DNA from: Streptomyces sp. 2114.4
GTDB taxonomy: Bacteria; Actinomycetota; Actinomycetes; Streptomycetales; Streptomycetaceae
Reading direction: 5' to 3'
Length of the DNA stretch: 64,000 nucleotides
Assembly: GCF_900187385.1 (NCBI RefSeq)
Contig: NZ_FYEY01000001.1
Location: 7,316,001-7,380,000 of the forward strand
This document shows, one piece after another, positions 25,715 to 33,649 of this stretch. Positions within the stretch are counted from its first letter, which is position 1. Every line of letters starts with the position of its first letter. The position numbers and the translations under genes are program-made. Below the pieces are notes generated by a model, which worked only from the letters and a program-made list of their open reading frames with translations, searched no databases and was not told where the DNA came from.

Positions 25715-26407
25715 TTGATCTCCACATCCGCATCCCGCATCGGTATCGCCCTCGGTGCCGTCACCGTCGCGCTTGCCCTGACGACGCCCACGGCGTCGGC
25801 CGCCGATTCCACCGACATCAACGGTCACACGAACACCTGGCTGCAGGAGGGCAGCCCCTCCGTCACCTACGACAACGGATACCAGGTGAACTCCGCTGAC
25901 GAAGTCAAGCGGGCCATGGACCAGTGCAACAGCAGTGGTGTGTCCTGCACGGCGACGACCGTGGAGTCCAAGAACGTGACGAAGTGGTTCGACGTGGAGA
26001 ACACCGTCATGGGCGTGGGACCCATTCAGAACTGCAGCGGAGGACAAGGGGAAATCAACCAGACCCTCAGCGGGAGCAAGACCTTTACCTGGGGCTGGAA
26101 CGTCGGCGTCAACGTCGATATCACCCTCGTCAAGGACAAGCTGGGAGTGGGGGCCTCCGCGCAGTACAGCGAGACCAATGCCGAGGCGAAGAGCGGTGAC
26201 GTCCGGATCACCATCAAGCCGGGGCGGAAGGGGATGCTGAAGCTGGGCCACGACATGGAGCAGCGCGTCTCCGATGTGCGGATCCAGGGCGGCGAATTCG
26301 GCGGCGCGAAGATCACGGGTCTGCGCACCGAGATACCCCTCAGTGCGGCGGCGCGGGCGGACACCGATGAGGTCGCATGCGGCGGAAAGCTGATGAACGG
26401 CAGCTGA
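25715..26407 (+). CDS. Secreted protein with aerolysin/ETX-like pore-former features
   Basis: A 230-aa precursor starting at TTG 25715 behind GAGGAA; signal peptide MISTSASRIGIALGAVTVAL then ALTTPTASA and mature ADSTDI. The mature half contains a long alternating amphipathic stretch, TLSGSKTFTWGWNVGVNVDI followed by KDKLGVGASAQYSETNAE, then ITIKPGRKGML. The same order VGVNV, Ala-Tyr-Ser, KPG occurs in the secreted protein at 33650-34789. This resembles the membrane-insertion region of aerolysin/ETX-MTX2-type beta-pore-forming proteins; the fold is a by-eye inference. It stands between two members of the four-Cys family, 90 bp after A and 41 bp before B. Two to three Cys pairs (CNSSGVSC and a later C) suggest a disulfide. 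Confidence 0.65.
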   Translation: MISTSASRIGIALGAVTVALALTTPTASAADSTDINGHTNTWLQEGSPSVTYDNGYQVNSADEVKRAMDQCNSSGVSCTATTVESKNVTKWFDVENTVMGVGPIQNCSGGQGEINQTLSGSKTFTWGWNVGVNVDITLVKDKLGVGASAQYSETNAEAKSGDVRITIKPGRKGMLKLGHDMEQRVSDVRIQGGEFGGAKITGLRTEIPLSAAARADTDEVACGGKLMNGS

Positions 26408-26448
26408 GCCGCCGGCCCCCTCGTCAACCCTCTCTGAAGGAGCACTCC

Positions 26449-26835
26449 GTGCGGAAAATCAAAAAGTCGGCGGCGTACGGTGCCGCCGCCCTGGGGCTCG
26501 CGCTGGCCGGTGCCGTCATGACGGCACCGTCGGCCGCCGCGGCGGGCTCGGGCAATTACATCGGGTTCACCAACAACGGCTGGTTCCTGGTCGACACCTG
26601 CTACCACTGGCAGGGCTCGTCGACCTCGGATTCGTGCGACTACGCGAAGCCCAAGGGCACCGACTGGCGGGTGGAGATCCCCGCCGACGCCCAGGGCGTC
26701 CGGCTCGAAGTGACGGTGGCGGCCCAGATCGGGGGCGGCAATGTGACGCCGCAGATCACGGACCTCAAGCGCGGCCACTGTTACGAGCTGAGCGGCTACA
26801 CCTTCGACCCGAAGATCACCGAAAAGACCTGTTAG
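26449..26835 (+). CDS. Small secreted four-cysteine protein, paralogue B
   Basis: A 128-aa precursor; GTG 26449 with AAGGAG (26437-26442) is the right start. Signal peptide MRKIKKSAAYGAAALGLALA then GAVMTAPSAAAA. Mature protein begins GSGNYIGFTNNGWFLVDTCY, strikingly parallel to paralogue C (SDNYIAFEHNAGSLIDTCY). Cys positions match A and C: DTCYHW, DSCDY, GHCYEL and the C-terminal TC. Middle element DWRVEIPADAQGVRLEV. The nearest structural analogy I can think of is an Ig-like or beta-sandwich binding domain, such as domain 4 of cholesterol-dependent cytolysins (W..xxIP.xA..I.I), which is speculative. Confidence 0.75.
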   Translation: MRKIKKSAAYGAAALGLALAGAVMTAPSAAAAGSGNYIGFTNNGWFLVDTCYHWQGSSTSDSCDYAKPKGTDWRVEIPADAQGVRLEVTVAAQIGGGNVTPQITDLKRGHCYELSGYTFDPKITEKTC

Positions 26836-26874
26836 AGCATGTCCGGATCAGTGAAGCGAGAGGCGCATTCCCGT

Positions 26875-27258
26875 ATGCGAAGCAGAAGGCGTTCCCTGGC
26901 CTGTGGTGCCGCGGCACTCGGACTGGCGCTGGCCGGCGCGGCACTGTCCGCGCCGTCCGCCGCTGCCGCCTCGGACAATTACATCGCGTTCGAGCACAAC
27001 GCAGGCTCCCTCATCGACACCTGCTACGAGTGGAAGGGCCCGGCGGGCATAGAGAGCAAGAACTACTGCCAGCACGACCGGCCGATCGGGACCAGCTGGA
27101 AGGGGTACTTCCCCGCCGAAGCGACGGGGGTCACGGTCACCGTCTACTGGACGGGCGGCTCCAAGCCCCTGTACATCAACGAGGCCGACAAGAACCACTG
27201 TTACAAGCTCGAAGGCACTCTGGTGTCCGGGATCCACGTCCTCGACGTCGCCTGCTGA
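26875..27258 (+). CDS. Small secreted four-cysteine protein, paralogue C
   Basis: A 127-aa precursor if started at ATG 26875 (GAGAGG 11 nt upstream); a further ATG at 26839 would add 12 residues but has no RBS. Signal peptide MRSRRRSLACGAAALGLALA then GAALSAPSAAAA; mature start SDNYIAF. Its signal peptide is almost identical to that of paralogue B, showing recent duplication. Cys in DTCYEW, NYCQH, NHCYKL and the terminal AC; WKGYFPAEATGVTVTV equals the middle element of A. Last gene before a terminator. Confidence 0.75.
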   Translation: MRSRRRSLACGAAALGLALAGAALSAPSAAAASDNYIAFEHNAGSLIDTCYEWKGPAGIESKNYCQHDRPIGTSWKGYFPAEATGVTVTVYWTGGSKPLYINEADKNHCYKLEGTLVSGIHVLDVAC

Positions 27259-27268
27259 GCGACTTCCC

Positions 27269-27301
27269 GGGGCCCGTCGGCGCGTTCCGCCGGCGGGCCC
27301 C
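27269..27301 (+). terminator. Terminator after secreted-protein cluster
   Basis: 14-bp stem GGGGCCCGTCGGCG (27269-27282) against CGCCGGCGGGCCCC (27288-27301), one G-T wobble, 5-nt loop CGTTC. Confidence 0.8.
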
Positions 27302-27364
27302 GCCGCATGCCCGCGCACGGGTTCACGGGGTGAGCCGCGTCTCACCCGGGCGGTGCCCACTTGT

Positions 27365-27384
27365 CTATGCAACAAGTTGCATAG
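27365..27384. promoter_or_regulatory. PadR operator, perfect palindrome
   Basis: CTATGCAAC-AA-GTTGCATAG: perfect 9-bp arms around AA, ending 13 bp before the PadR start. The ATGCAAC/GTTGCAT form matches known PadR-family sites, so this is presumably autoregulatory and overlaps the promoter. Confidence 0.85.
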
Positions 27385-27397
27385 AAGGATTCGGGGC

Positions 27398-27973
27398 ATG
27401 GCGCTCGACCACGCGATCCTCGTCTCCCTGCTGGAGAAGCCGGGCTCCGGCTATGAGCTGGCCCGGCGGTTCGACCGGTCCATCGGATACTTCTGGACCG
27501 CCACCCACCAGCAGATCTACCGCGTCCTCAAGCGCATGGAGAGCGACGGCTGGGTCGATGTCCGTGAGGTGCCGCAACAGGCCCGGCCGGACAAGAAGGA
27601 GTACTCCGTCGCCGCCCCGGGCCGGGCCGCGCTCTCCGGATGGCTCCACGAGCCGATCGAACCCGAGAGCGTCCGGCACGACCTCGCCGTGAAGATCCGC
27701 GGCGCGGCGTTCGACGACCCGGCCGCGCTGATCCGTGAGGTCGAGCGCCACCACCAGGCGCACACCGACCGGCTCGCGCACTATCTCGCGGGGGAGCGGC
27801 GGGACTTCACCGGTCCCGAGGCCCCCGCCACCCCCGACGCCGGACAAGAGCTCCAGCATGTCGTGCTGCGCGGCGGCATCGCCTACGAGCGGATGACCCT
27901 CGCCTGGCTCGACGACGTGCTCGCCACCCTCCACCGGCTCGCCGAGCTCCACGGAGGCGGCCCCGGGCGCTGA
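27398..27973 (+). CDS. PadR family transcriptional regulator
   Basis: A 191-aa repressor starting at ATG 27398, 5 nt after an AAGGATTC-type RBS. Residues 1-75 form the winged helix (MALDHAILVSLLEKPGSGYE, WTATHQQIYRVLKRMESDGW, a PadR hallmark), and residues 85-180 are the C-terminal helical (Vir_act_alpha_C) dimerisation domain. It is followed by an acyl-CoA dehydrogenase gene (94 bp), likely its regulatory target along with itself. Ligand unknown. Confidence 0.92.
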   Translation: MALDHAILVSLLEKPGSGYELARRFDRSIGYFWTATHQQIYRVLKRMESDGWVDVREVPQQARPDKKEYSVAAPGRAALSGWLHEPIEPESVRHDLAVKIRGAAFDDPAALIREVERHHQAHTDRLAHYLAGERRDFTGPEAPATPDAGQELQHVVLRGGIAYERMTLAWLDDVLATLHRLAELHGGGPGR

Positions 27974-28066
27974 ACCGGCGCCCGCGCACCACCGCCCGCC
28001 GGCCCCCGGCCCGTCCCTGAAGCTTCCCGCCACCACCCGCAACCCGACCAGGAAAGGCGACCATCC

Positions 28067-29788
28067 ATGACCGACCAGCTGCTGTTCAACCCCCGCACCT
28101 ACGACCCGGCGCACTTCGACCCCGAGACCCGCAGGCTGCTGCGTGCCACCGTCGCCTGGTTCGAGGACCGCGGCAAGCGCAAGCTGATCGAGGACTACCG
28201 ATCCCGCGCCTGGCTGGCGGAGTTCCTTGAGTTCTCCGCCAAGGAAGGGCTGTTCGCGACCTTCCTCACCCCGGCCTCCGCCGCCGACGGGCAGCCCGAC
28301 AAGCGCTGGGACACCGCCCGGATCGCCGCCCTCAACGAGATCTTCGGCTTCTACGGGCTCGACTACTGGTACGCCTGGCAGGTCACCATCCTCGGGCTCG
28401 GCCCGGTCTGGCAGAGCGACAACGCCACCGTGCGGGCCCGCGCGGCCGAACTCCTCGCCCAGGGTGAGGTGTTCGCCTTCGGCCTGTCCGAGAAGGCCCA
28501 CGGCGCCGACATCTACTCCACCGACATGCTGCTGGAGCCCGACGGTGACGGCGGCTTCCGCGCCAGCGGCTCCAAGTACTACATCGGCAACGGCAACGCC
28601 GCCGGACTCGTCTCCGTCTTCGGCCGCCGCACCGACATCGAGGGCCCGGACGGCTATGTCTTCTTCGCCGCCGACAGCCGCCACCCCGCGTACCACCTGG
28701 TGAAGAACGTCGTCGACTCCTCCAAGTACGTCAGCGAGTTCCGCCTCGACGACTACCCGGTCGGCGCGGACGACATCCTGCACACCGGCCGGGCCGCCTT
28801 CGACGCCGCCCTCAACACCGTCAACGTCGGCAAGTTCAACCTCTGCACCGGTGCGATCGGCATCTGCGAGCACGCGATGTACGAGGCGGTCACCCATGCA
28901 CGAAACCGCATCCTCTACGGCCGTCCCGTCACCGCCTTCCCGCACGTGCGCCGCGAGCTGACCGACGCCTACGTCCGCCTCGTCGGAATGAAGCTGTTCA
29001 GCGACCGCGCCGTCGACTACTTCCGCTCCGCCGGACCCGACGACCGCCGCTACCTCCTCTTCAACCCGATGACGAAGATGAAGGTGACCACCGAGGGCGA
29101 GAAGGTCATCGACCTGATGTGGGACGTCATCGCGGCCAAGGGCTTCGAGAAGGACACCTACTTCTCCCAGGCCGCCACCGAGATCCGCGGCCTGCCGAAG
29201 CTGGAGGGCACGGTCCACGTCAACCTTGCCCTGATCCTCAAGTTCATGGGCAACCACCTGCTGAACCCGGCCGAGTACGAGGCGGTGCCGACCCGCCTCG
29301 ACGCGGCCGACGACGCGTTCCTCTTCCGGCAGGGACCGGCCCGCGGCCTGGGATCGGTCCGCTTCCACGACTGGCGCGCCGCCTTCGACGCCTACGCCGA
29401 GGTGCCCAACGTCGCCCGCTTCCGGGAGCAGGCAAACGCCCTGTGCGAGTTCGTCACCACCGCCGCCCCCGACGAGGACCAGAGCCGTGACCTCGACCTC
29501 CTGCTCGCCGTCGGCCAGCTGTTCGCGCTGGTCGTGCACGGCCAGCTGATCCTGGAGCAGGCGCGCCTGACCGGCCTCGACGCCGATGTCCTCGACGAGC
29601 TGTTCGCCGTCCTCGTCCGCGACTTCTCCGCGCACGCCGTCGAACTGCACGGCAAGGATTCGGCCACCGCGGCGCAGCAGGAGTGGGCGCTCGGCGCGGT
29701 GCGGCGTCCGGTCGTCGACGAGGCCCGCTCGACGCGCGTCTGGGAGCGTGTCGAGGCACTGGCCGGGGCGTACGAGATGGCGCCGTAA
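28067..29788 (+). CDS. Acyl-CoA dehydrogenase family protein
   Basis: A 573-aa flavoprotein, larger than the usual 380-400 aa acyl-CoA dehydrogenases and like acyl-CoA oxidase-type long members. A central segment GEVFAFGLSEKAHGADIYST corresponds to the substrate/FAD-binding strand and RILYGRPVTAFPHVRRELTD to the helical domain; an additional 200-residue C-terminal helical extension follows. It starts at ATG 28067 behind AGGAAAGG. Probable FAD-dependent oxidation of an acyl-CoA thioester. Expression is likely governed by the PadR regulator upstream. Substrate unknown. Confidence 0.85.
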   Translation: MTDQLLFNPRTYDPAHFDPETRRLLRATVAWFEDRGKRKLIEDYRSRAWLAEFLEFSAKEGLFATFLTPASAADGQPDKRWDTARIAALNEIFGFYGLDYWYAWQVTILGLGPVWQSDNATVRARAAELLAQGEVFAFGLSEKAHGADIYSTDMLLEPDGDGGFRASGSKYYIGNGNAAGLVSVFGRRTDIEGPDGYVFFAADSRHPAYHLVKNVVDSSKYVSEFRLDDYPVGADDILHTGRAAFDAALNTVNVGKFNLCTGAIGICEHAMYEAVTHARNRILYGRPVTAFPHVRRELTDAYVRLVGMKLFSDRAVDYFRSAGPDDRRYLLFNPMTKMKVTTEGEKVIDLMWDVIAAKGFEKDTYFSQAATEIRGLPKLEGTVHVNLALILKFMGNHLLNPAEYEAVPTRLDAADDAFLFRQGPARGLGSVRFHDWRAAFDAYAEVPNVARFREQANALCEFVTTAAPDEDQSRDLDLLLAVGQLFALVVHGQLILEQARLTGLDADVLDELFAVLVRDFSAHAVELHGKDSATAAQQEWALGAVRRPVVDEARSTRVWERVEALAGAYEMAP

Positions 29789-29899
29789 CCCCCTCAGCCG
29801 ATTGTGGACCAGCGGGTTCGGCCGGTGCCTCCAGGTGCCGGCCGAGCCCGCCGCTCCTGCCACCCGAGCACCGGAGGCCGCATCCCGTAGGCTCGATGG

Positions 29900-30520
29900 A
29901 TGGCGAAATACTTCGATGTGCACCCCGACAATCCCCAGCGGCGCACCATCAGCACCGTGGCCGAGAGCATCCGCTCCGGTGCGCTCATCGCGTATCCGAC
30001 GGACTCCTGCTTCGCACTGGGATGCCAGCTGGGCAGCCGCGACGGCATCGACCGGATCCGGTCGATCCGCAACCTCGACGACCGTCACCACTTCACCCTG
30101 GTGTGCCAGAACTTCGCTCAGCTGGGCCAGTTCGTGCACGTCGACAACGATGTGTTCCGCGCGGTCAAGGCGGCGACGCCCGGCAGCTACACCTTCATCC
30201 TGCCCGCGACGAAGGAGGTGCCGCGCCAGCTGATGCACCCCAAGAAGAAGACCGTCGGGGTCCGGATCCCGGACCATGTCGTCACCCAGGCCCTGCTCGC
30301 GGAACTGGGGGAGCCGCTGCTCTCCAGCACCCTGCTGCTGCCCGACGAGGAAGAGCCGATGACGCAGGGGTGGGAGATCAAGGAACGGCTCGACCACGTG
30401 GTGGACGCAGTGATCGACTCGGGCGAGTGCGGCACCGAGCCGACCACCGTCATCGACTTCTCCGGTGACGGCCTGGAGATCGTCCGCCGCGGAGCCGGCG
30501 ACCCCGCGCGCTTCGAGTAG
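29900..30520 (+). CDS. YrdC/Sua5-like threonylcarbamoyl-AMP synthase family protein
   Basis: A 206-aa YrdC-domain protein of the short YciO type. The nucleotide/tRNA-modification motif is IRSGALIAYPTDSCFALGC, then DDRHHFTLVCQNFAQLG and the S/T-rich TPGSYTFILPAT with the K-E-V-P-R-Q and KKKTVGVRIPDH. Family members make threonylcarbamoyl-AMP for the t6A modification of tRNA; the short YciO branch is of uncertain activity, and a main Sua5 is expected elsewhere in the genome. ATG 29900 lacks a strong RBS. Confidence 0.85.
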   Translation: MAKYFDVHPDNPQRRTISTVAESIRSGALIAYPTDSCFALGCQLGSRDGIDRIRSIRNLDDRHHFTLVCQNFAQLGQFVHVDNDVFRAVKAATPGSYTFILPATKEVPRQLMHPKKKTVGVRIPDHVVTQALLAELGEPLLSSTLLLPDEEEPMTQGWEIKERLDHVVDAVIDSGECGTEPTTVIDFSGDGLEIVRRGAGDPARFE

Positions 30521-30673
30521 CGGATTCCCGCGCAGCACCGCCACCCCGTACACCCGGGTTCCACGGCTGCCTTGACCGACGAGCGGCCCTTGTCCGGGTG
30601 ACGGTCATTCACTACGTACATCCAAGACATGTGCTAAGAAGCACCTGGCATTGCATGGCTTGGGGGCGAAGTG

Positions 30674-33526
30674 ATGGCTTCATTCGAAGGTTTGCTGGTG
30701 GGGCGTGCGGCGGAGTTGGCGGAGCTGTCCAGGCTGGTGGAGTCCACGCTCGCGGGGGAGGGGCAGGCCGCGTTCGTCGTGGGTGAGGCCGGTCTCGGGA
30801 AGACTGCGGTGCTCGAGCGGGCCGCGGCGGCCGCGGAGCGCAGGGGCCTGCGGGTGCTGCAGGGGGGTGCCCAGGAGCGGGAGCAGGAATGTCCGTTCTC
30901 CTTCATATCGGGCTGCTTGAAGCTCGAGGACTTCCCCTCGGATCCCCGGCGTGCCCAGGTCGCCGAGGTGCTGCGGGGCGATGCCCGCTACGGTCTGCCG
31001 GGCGCCAGGAGCGAGACGGCCGGGGCGTATGCCGCGACGCTCGAGGCGATCATCGGGCTGGTCGAGGACTTGTGCGCACAGGGGCCGCTGGCGCTGTTCC
31101 TCGACGGCCTCCAGTGGGCGGACTCGGCGAGCGTGGCAGTGCTGCACAAACTGGTGGGTTCGGTGCATCAGTTGCCGCTTCTGGTGGTGGGTGCTCACCG
31201 GCCCGTGTCCGGGGTCGGGGAAGTCGACCAGCTGTCACGGAGCCCGATCGCGGGACATCGCACCCTGCTGGAGCTGGCTCCCCTCGATACGGAGGCCGTG
31301 CCGGCTCTGCTGGCGGACCTGTGCGGCCGGCCGGCCGGTCCGCGACTGCTGCGCATGGCCGAGGGGGCCGCCGGCAACCCGCTGTACCTCACCGAGTTGA
31401 TCGCCGCGCTGCGGCGCGATCAGGCCATCGGGACCGGTGAGGCCACGGCGGAGATCGCCGCCGGCTGCACGCTGCCCTCGCTGACCACACTGGTGACGCA
31501 CCGGCTCCGCTACCTGCGTGAAGACGCGCTGCAGGTACTGCGCGTCGCCTCCGTACTGGGCGCCGGTTGCACCACCGCCGAACTCGCAGCGGTGGTGGAC
31601 CTTCCGCTGCGCGACCTGCTGGCCGTCATGACGGAGGCCGAGGCAGCCGGGGTGCTGAGGGACACCGGCCCATGCCTGCGCTTCCGGCACGAGCTCATCC
31701 GGCATGCCTTGTACGACGCCGTGCCGGGGTCGGTCCGGGCCATGCTGCACATGAGAGCGGCGCAGTGTCTGGCCGAGGCCGGGGCGGCTGCCGAACGCGT
31801 TGCCGAGCACCTCCTGGACGGGCTGCCGAGCCCGGACTTCCTGATCACATGGCTGGAAGGATCCGCGGCACGGCTCACCACGCGGGCACCGGCCATGGCC
31901 CTGCGGCTGCTCACCACGGCGCTGGAACTCGGCGACCCCACGGACGCCGGGTACGCAGGCCTCCGGCTGCACCACGCCCTTGCCCAGCTTTCCTGCGGTC
32001 TCCTCGCCGAGGCGGAGGAGAGCGCCCGCTGCGCCCTGGCCAAGGCGCCTGACCCCGGGTGGGAATGCCTGATGCGCTGGATCGTCATCCAGGCCGCGTT
32101 CGCCCGTGGCCGGCCTGACCTGGCGCTGGCGGAGACGCGGGCCGGAAGCCGGAGCCCGGACGTACCGGCGATCGAGGCGGTCCGGCTCCAGTCGTTCGGC
32201 GCGGTGTGTCTCTTCGCACTGGGCGACATCGCCGAAGCCGGCGCGCTCGCCTCACGTGTCCGGCGCGCCGCCGACAAGGCCGGTGACAGCCAGGCCCTGG
32301 CCGGCGCCCTGCACGTACTGGCAGCCAAGCGATTCCTCGAAACGCCTGACGCCGAAGCGGTGGAACTCGCGCGGCAGGCGTCCCGCCTCACGCCCGAGAC
32401 CGTGCACCCGGCGCAGTGGATGGGGCTGCAACTCGCCCTGGTGAACTACTACGTCGATCTCGATCTGGGGCACGACGCCCAGCGGACCCTCGCCGCCATC
32501 CGCATCCCTGCGGAGCAGACCGCAGGGATGTTTCTGCCCTGGTACCACCTGTCCTGCGCGCTCCTCGCGTTTCACACGGGGCGCTGGGACGATGCGCTGG
32601 CGGAGATCACCTCAGGTCTCGACTGCGGAGGCCAGGACGCGCTGAGCCGGGCGCTGCGGGCGCTGGCGGCATTGATCGCCGTGCACAGAGGCAGGCGCCC
32701 CCTCGCCGAAGCACATCTGACCGCTCTGCTGCCCGAGGGCGACAACTCGACGGTCGCTGCCTTCTACGAGTACCTGCCGTTGTGCGCCGACGTCCTTCTG
32801 GACGAGGCGCGGGGCGATGCCCGGCGCGCCTACTCCCGGCTCGCCGAGGCGTTCGACAGCGGTGTCGGCCATCTGCCGGGCCAGCTGATCCTCAGCTTCC
32901 TGACACCTGATCTGGTCCGCCTCGCCCTGGCCCAGGGAGACCGTGCGAACGCACAGCGATACGCCGCCGCCGCGCAACGGCGCGCCGACCACAGCGGCGG
33001 CCTCTACCACCTCGGTGACGCCTACCGCTGTCAAGGTCTGCTGAGCGGGGACCCGGATCTGCTCATGGAAGCGGTCCGCTGCTACCGCAACGCTCCGCGG
33101 CCACTCAGTGCGGCACAGGCCCTTACCGATGCGGCGGAAATGCTGGCCCGTGGAGGGCGTCCGGCCGAGGCCCGCGTCCTGCTCGATGAGGCGCTGGACA
33201 CCTTCACGCAGCTGGGCGCGGTCCGGGACGTGGCCCAGGCGACGTCCCGGCTGCGTGCGGTCGCTGTCCGCCGGGGATCGCACCGGCCCCGGGCCGGCCT
33301 TCGCGACGGCTGGGAAGCCCTGACCCACACCGAACGCCTGGTTGCGGAGCATGTGGCCGAAGGGTGTTCCAATCCCGAGATCGCGGGCCGGCTGTCCATC
33401 GCCCGGAGCACCGTCAGCACCCATGTGTCCAGCATCCTCAGAAAGCTGGCGATGACCTCACGGGTGGAAATCGCCGCGGAGGTGACCCGACGGCAGAAGT
33501 CCGGGCGGTCTCCGTCGCAGGGCTGA
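30674..33526 (+). CDS. LAL-family LuxR regulator with ATPase domain
   Basis: About 950 aa. The N-terminal STAND ATPase starts GLLVGRAAELAELSRLV, with Walker A GEAGLGKTAVLERA and Walker B LALFLDGLQWADS. Long helical repeats fill the middle. The C-terminal LuxR helix-turn-helix reads LTHTERLVAEHVAEGCSNPE then IAGRLSIARSTVSTHVSSIL. Either GTG 30671 or ATG 30674 can serve as start. It is the second such protein in 12 kb, and unlike the first it has no TTA codon. A small GTGCT/AGCAC hairpin lies upstream at 30631-30644. Target genes unknown. Confidence 0.9.
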   Translation: MASFEGLLVGRAAELAELSRLVESTLAGEGQAAFVVGEAGLGKTAVLERAAAAAERRGLRVLQGGAQEREQECPFSFISGCLKLEDFPSDPRRAQVAEVLRGDARYGLPGARSETAGAYAATLEAIIGLVEDLCAQGPLALFLDGLQWADSASVAVLHKLVGSVHQLPLLVVGAHRPVSGVGEVDQLSRSPIAGHRTLLELAPLDTEAVPALLADLCGRPAGPRLLRMAEGAAGNPLYLTELIAALRRDQAIGTGEATAEIAAGCTLPSLTTLVTHRLRYLREDALQVLRVASVLGAGCTTAELAAVVDLPLRDLLAVMTEAEAAGVLRDTGPCLRFRHELIRHALYDAVPGSVRAMLHMRAAQCLAEAGAAAERVAEHLLDGLPSPDFLITWLEGSAARLTTRAPAMALRLLTTALELGDPTDAGYAGLRLHHALAQLSCGLLAEAEESARCALAKAPDPGWECLMRWIVIQAAFARGRPDLALAETRAGSRSPDVPAIEAVRLQSFGAVCLFALGDIAEAGALASRVRRAADKAGDSQALAGALHVLAAKRFLETPDAEAVELARQASRLTPETVHPAQWMGLQLALVNYYVDLDLGHDAQRTLAAIRIPAEQTAGMFLPWYHLSCALLAFHTGRWDDALAEITSGLDCGGQDALSRALRALAALIAVHRGRRPLAEAHLTALLPEGDNSTVAAFYEYLPLCADVLLDEARGDARRAYSRLAEAFDSGVGHLPGQLILSFLTPDLVRLALAQGDRANAQRYAAAAQRRADHSGGLYHLGDAYRCQGLLSGDPDLLMEAVRCYRNAPRPLSAAQALTDAAEMLARGGRPAEARVLLDEALDTFTQLGAVRDVAQATSRLRAVAVRRGSHRPRAGLRDGWEALTHTERLVAEHVAEGCSNPEIAGRLSIARSTVSTHVSSILRKLAMTSRVEIAAEVTRRQKSGRSPSQG

Positions 33527-33547
33527 CCCCTCGGCGCTCGACGCGTT

Positions 33548-33580
33548 GTTCCCCGGCTCCGTTCGGGGGAGCCGGGGAAC
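33548..33580. terminator. Bidirectional terminator
   Basis: Perfect 13-bp stem GTTCCCCGGCTCC (33548-33560) and GGAGCCGGGGAAC (33568-33580), 7-nt loop, between convergent genes ending at 33526 and 33650. Confidence 0.85.
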
Positions 33581-33649
33581 GGTCCGACGGCCTGCCGTCA
33601 GATCACGCGGCGGAGCGCACCCGGATCACGAGGGGAGTGCACCGTACGG

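Noticed and set aside
27365..30553. Very long minus-strand frame across PadR and acyl-CoA dehydrogenase
   Set aside because: Its codons are the antisense of strongly coding frames; product is Gly/Val/Glu low-complexity.
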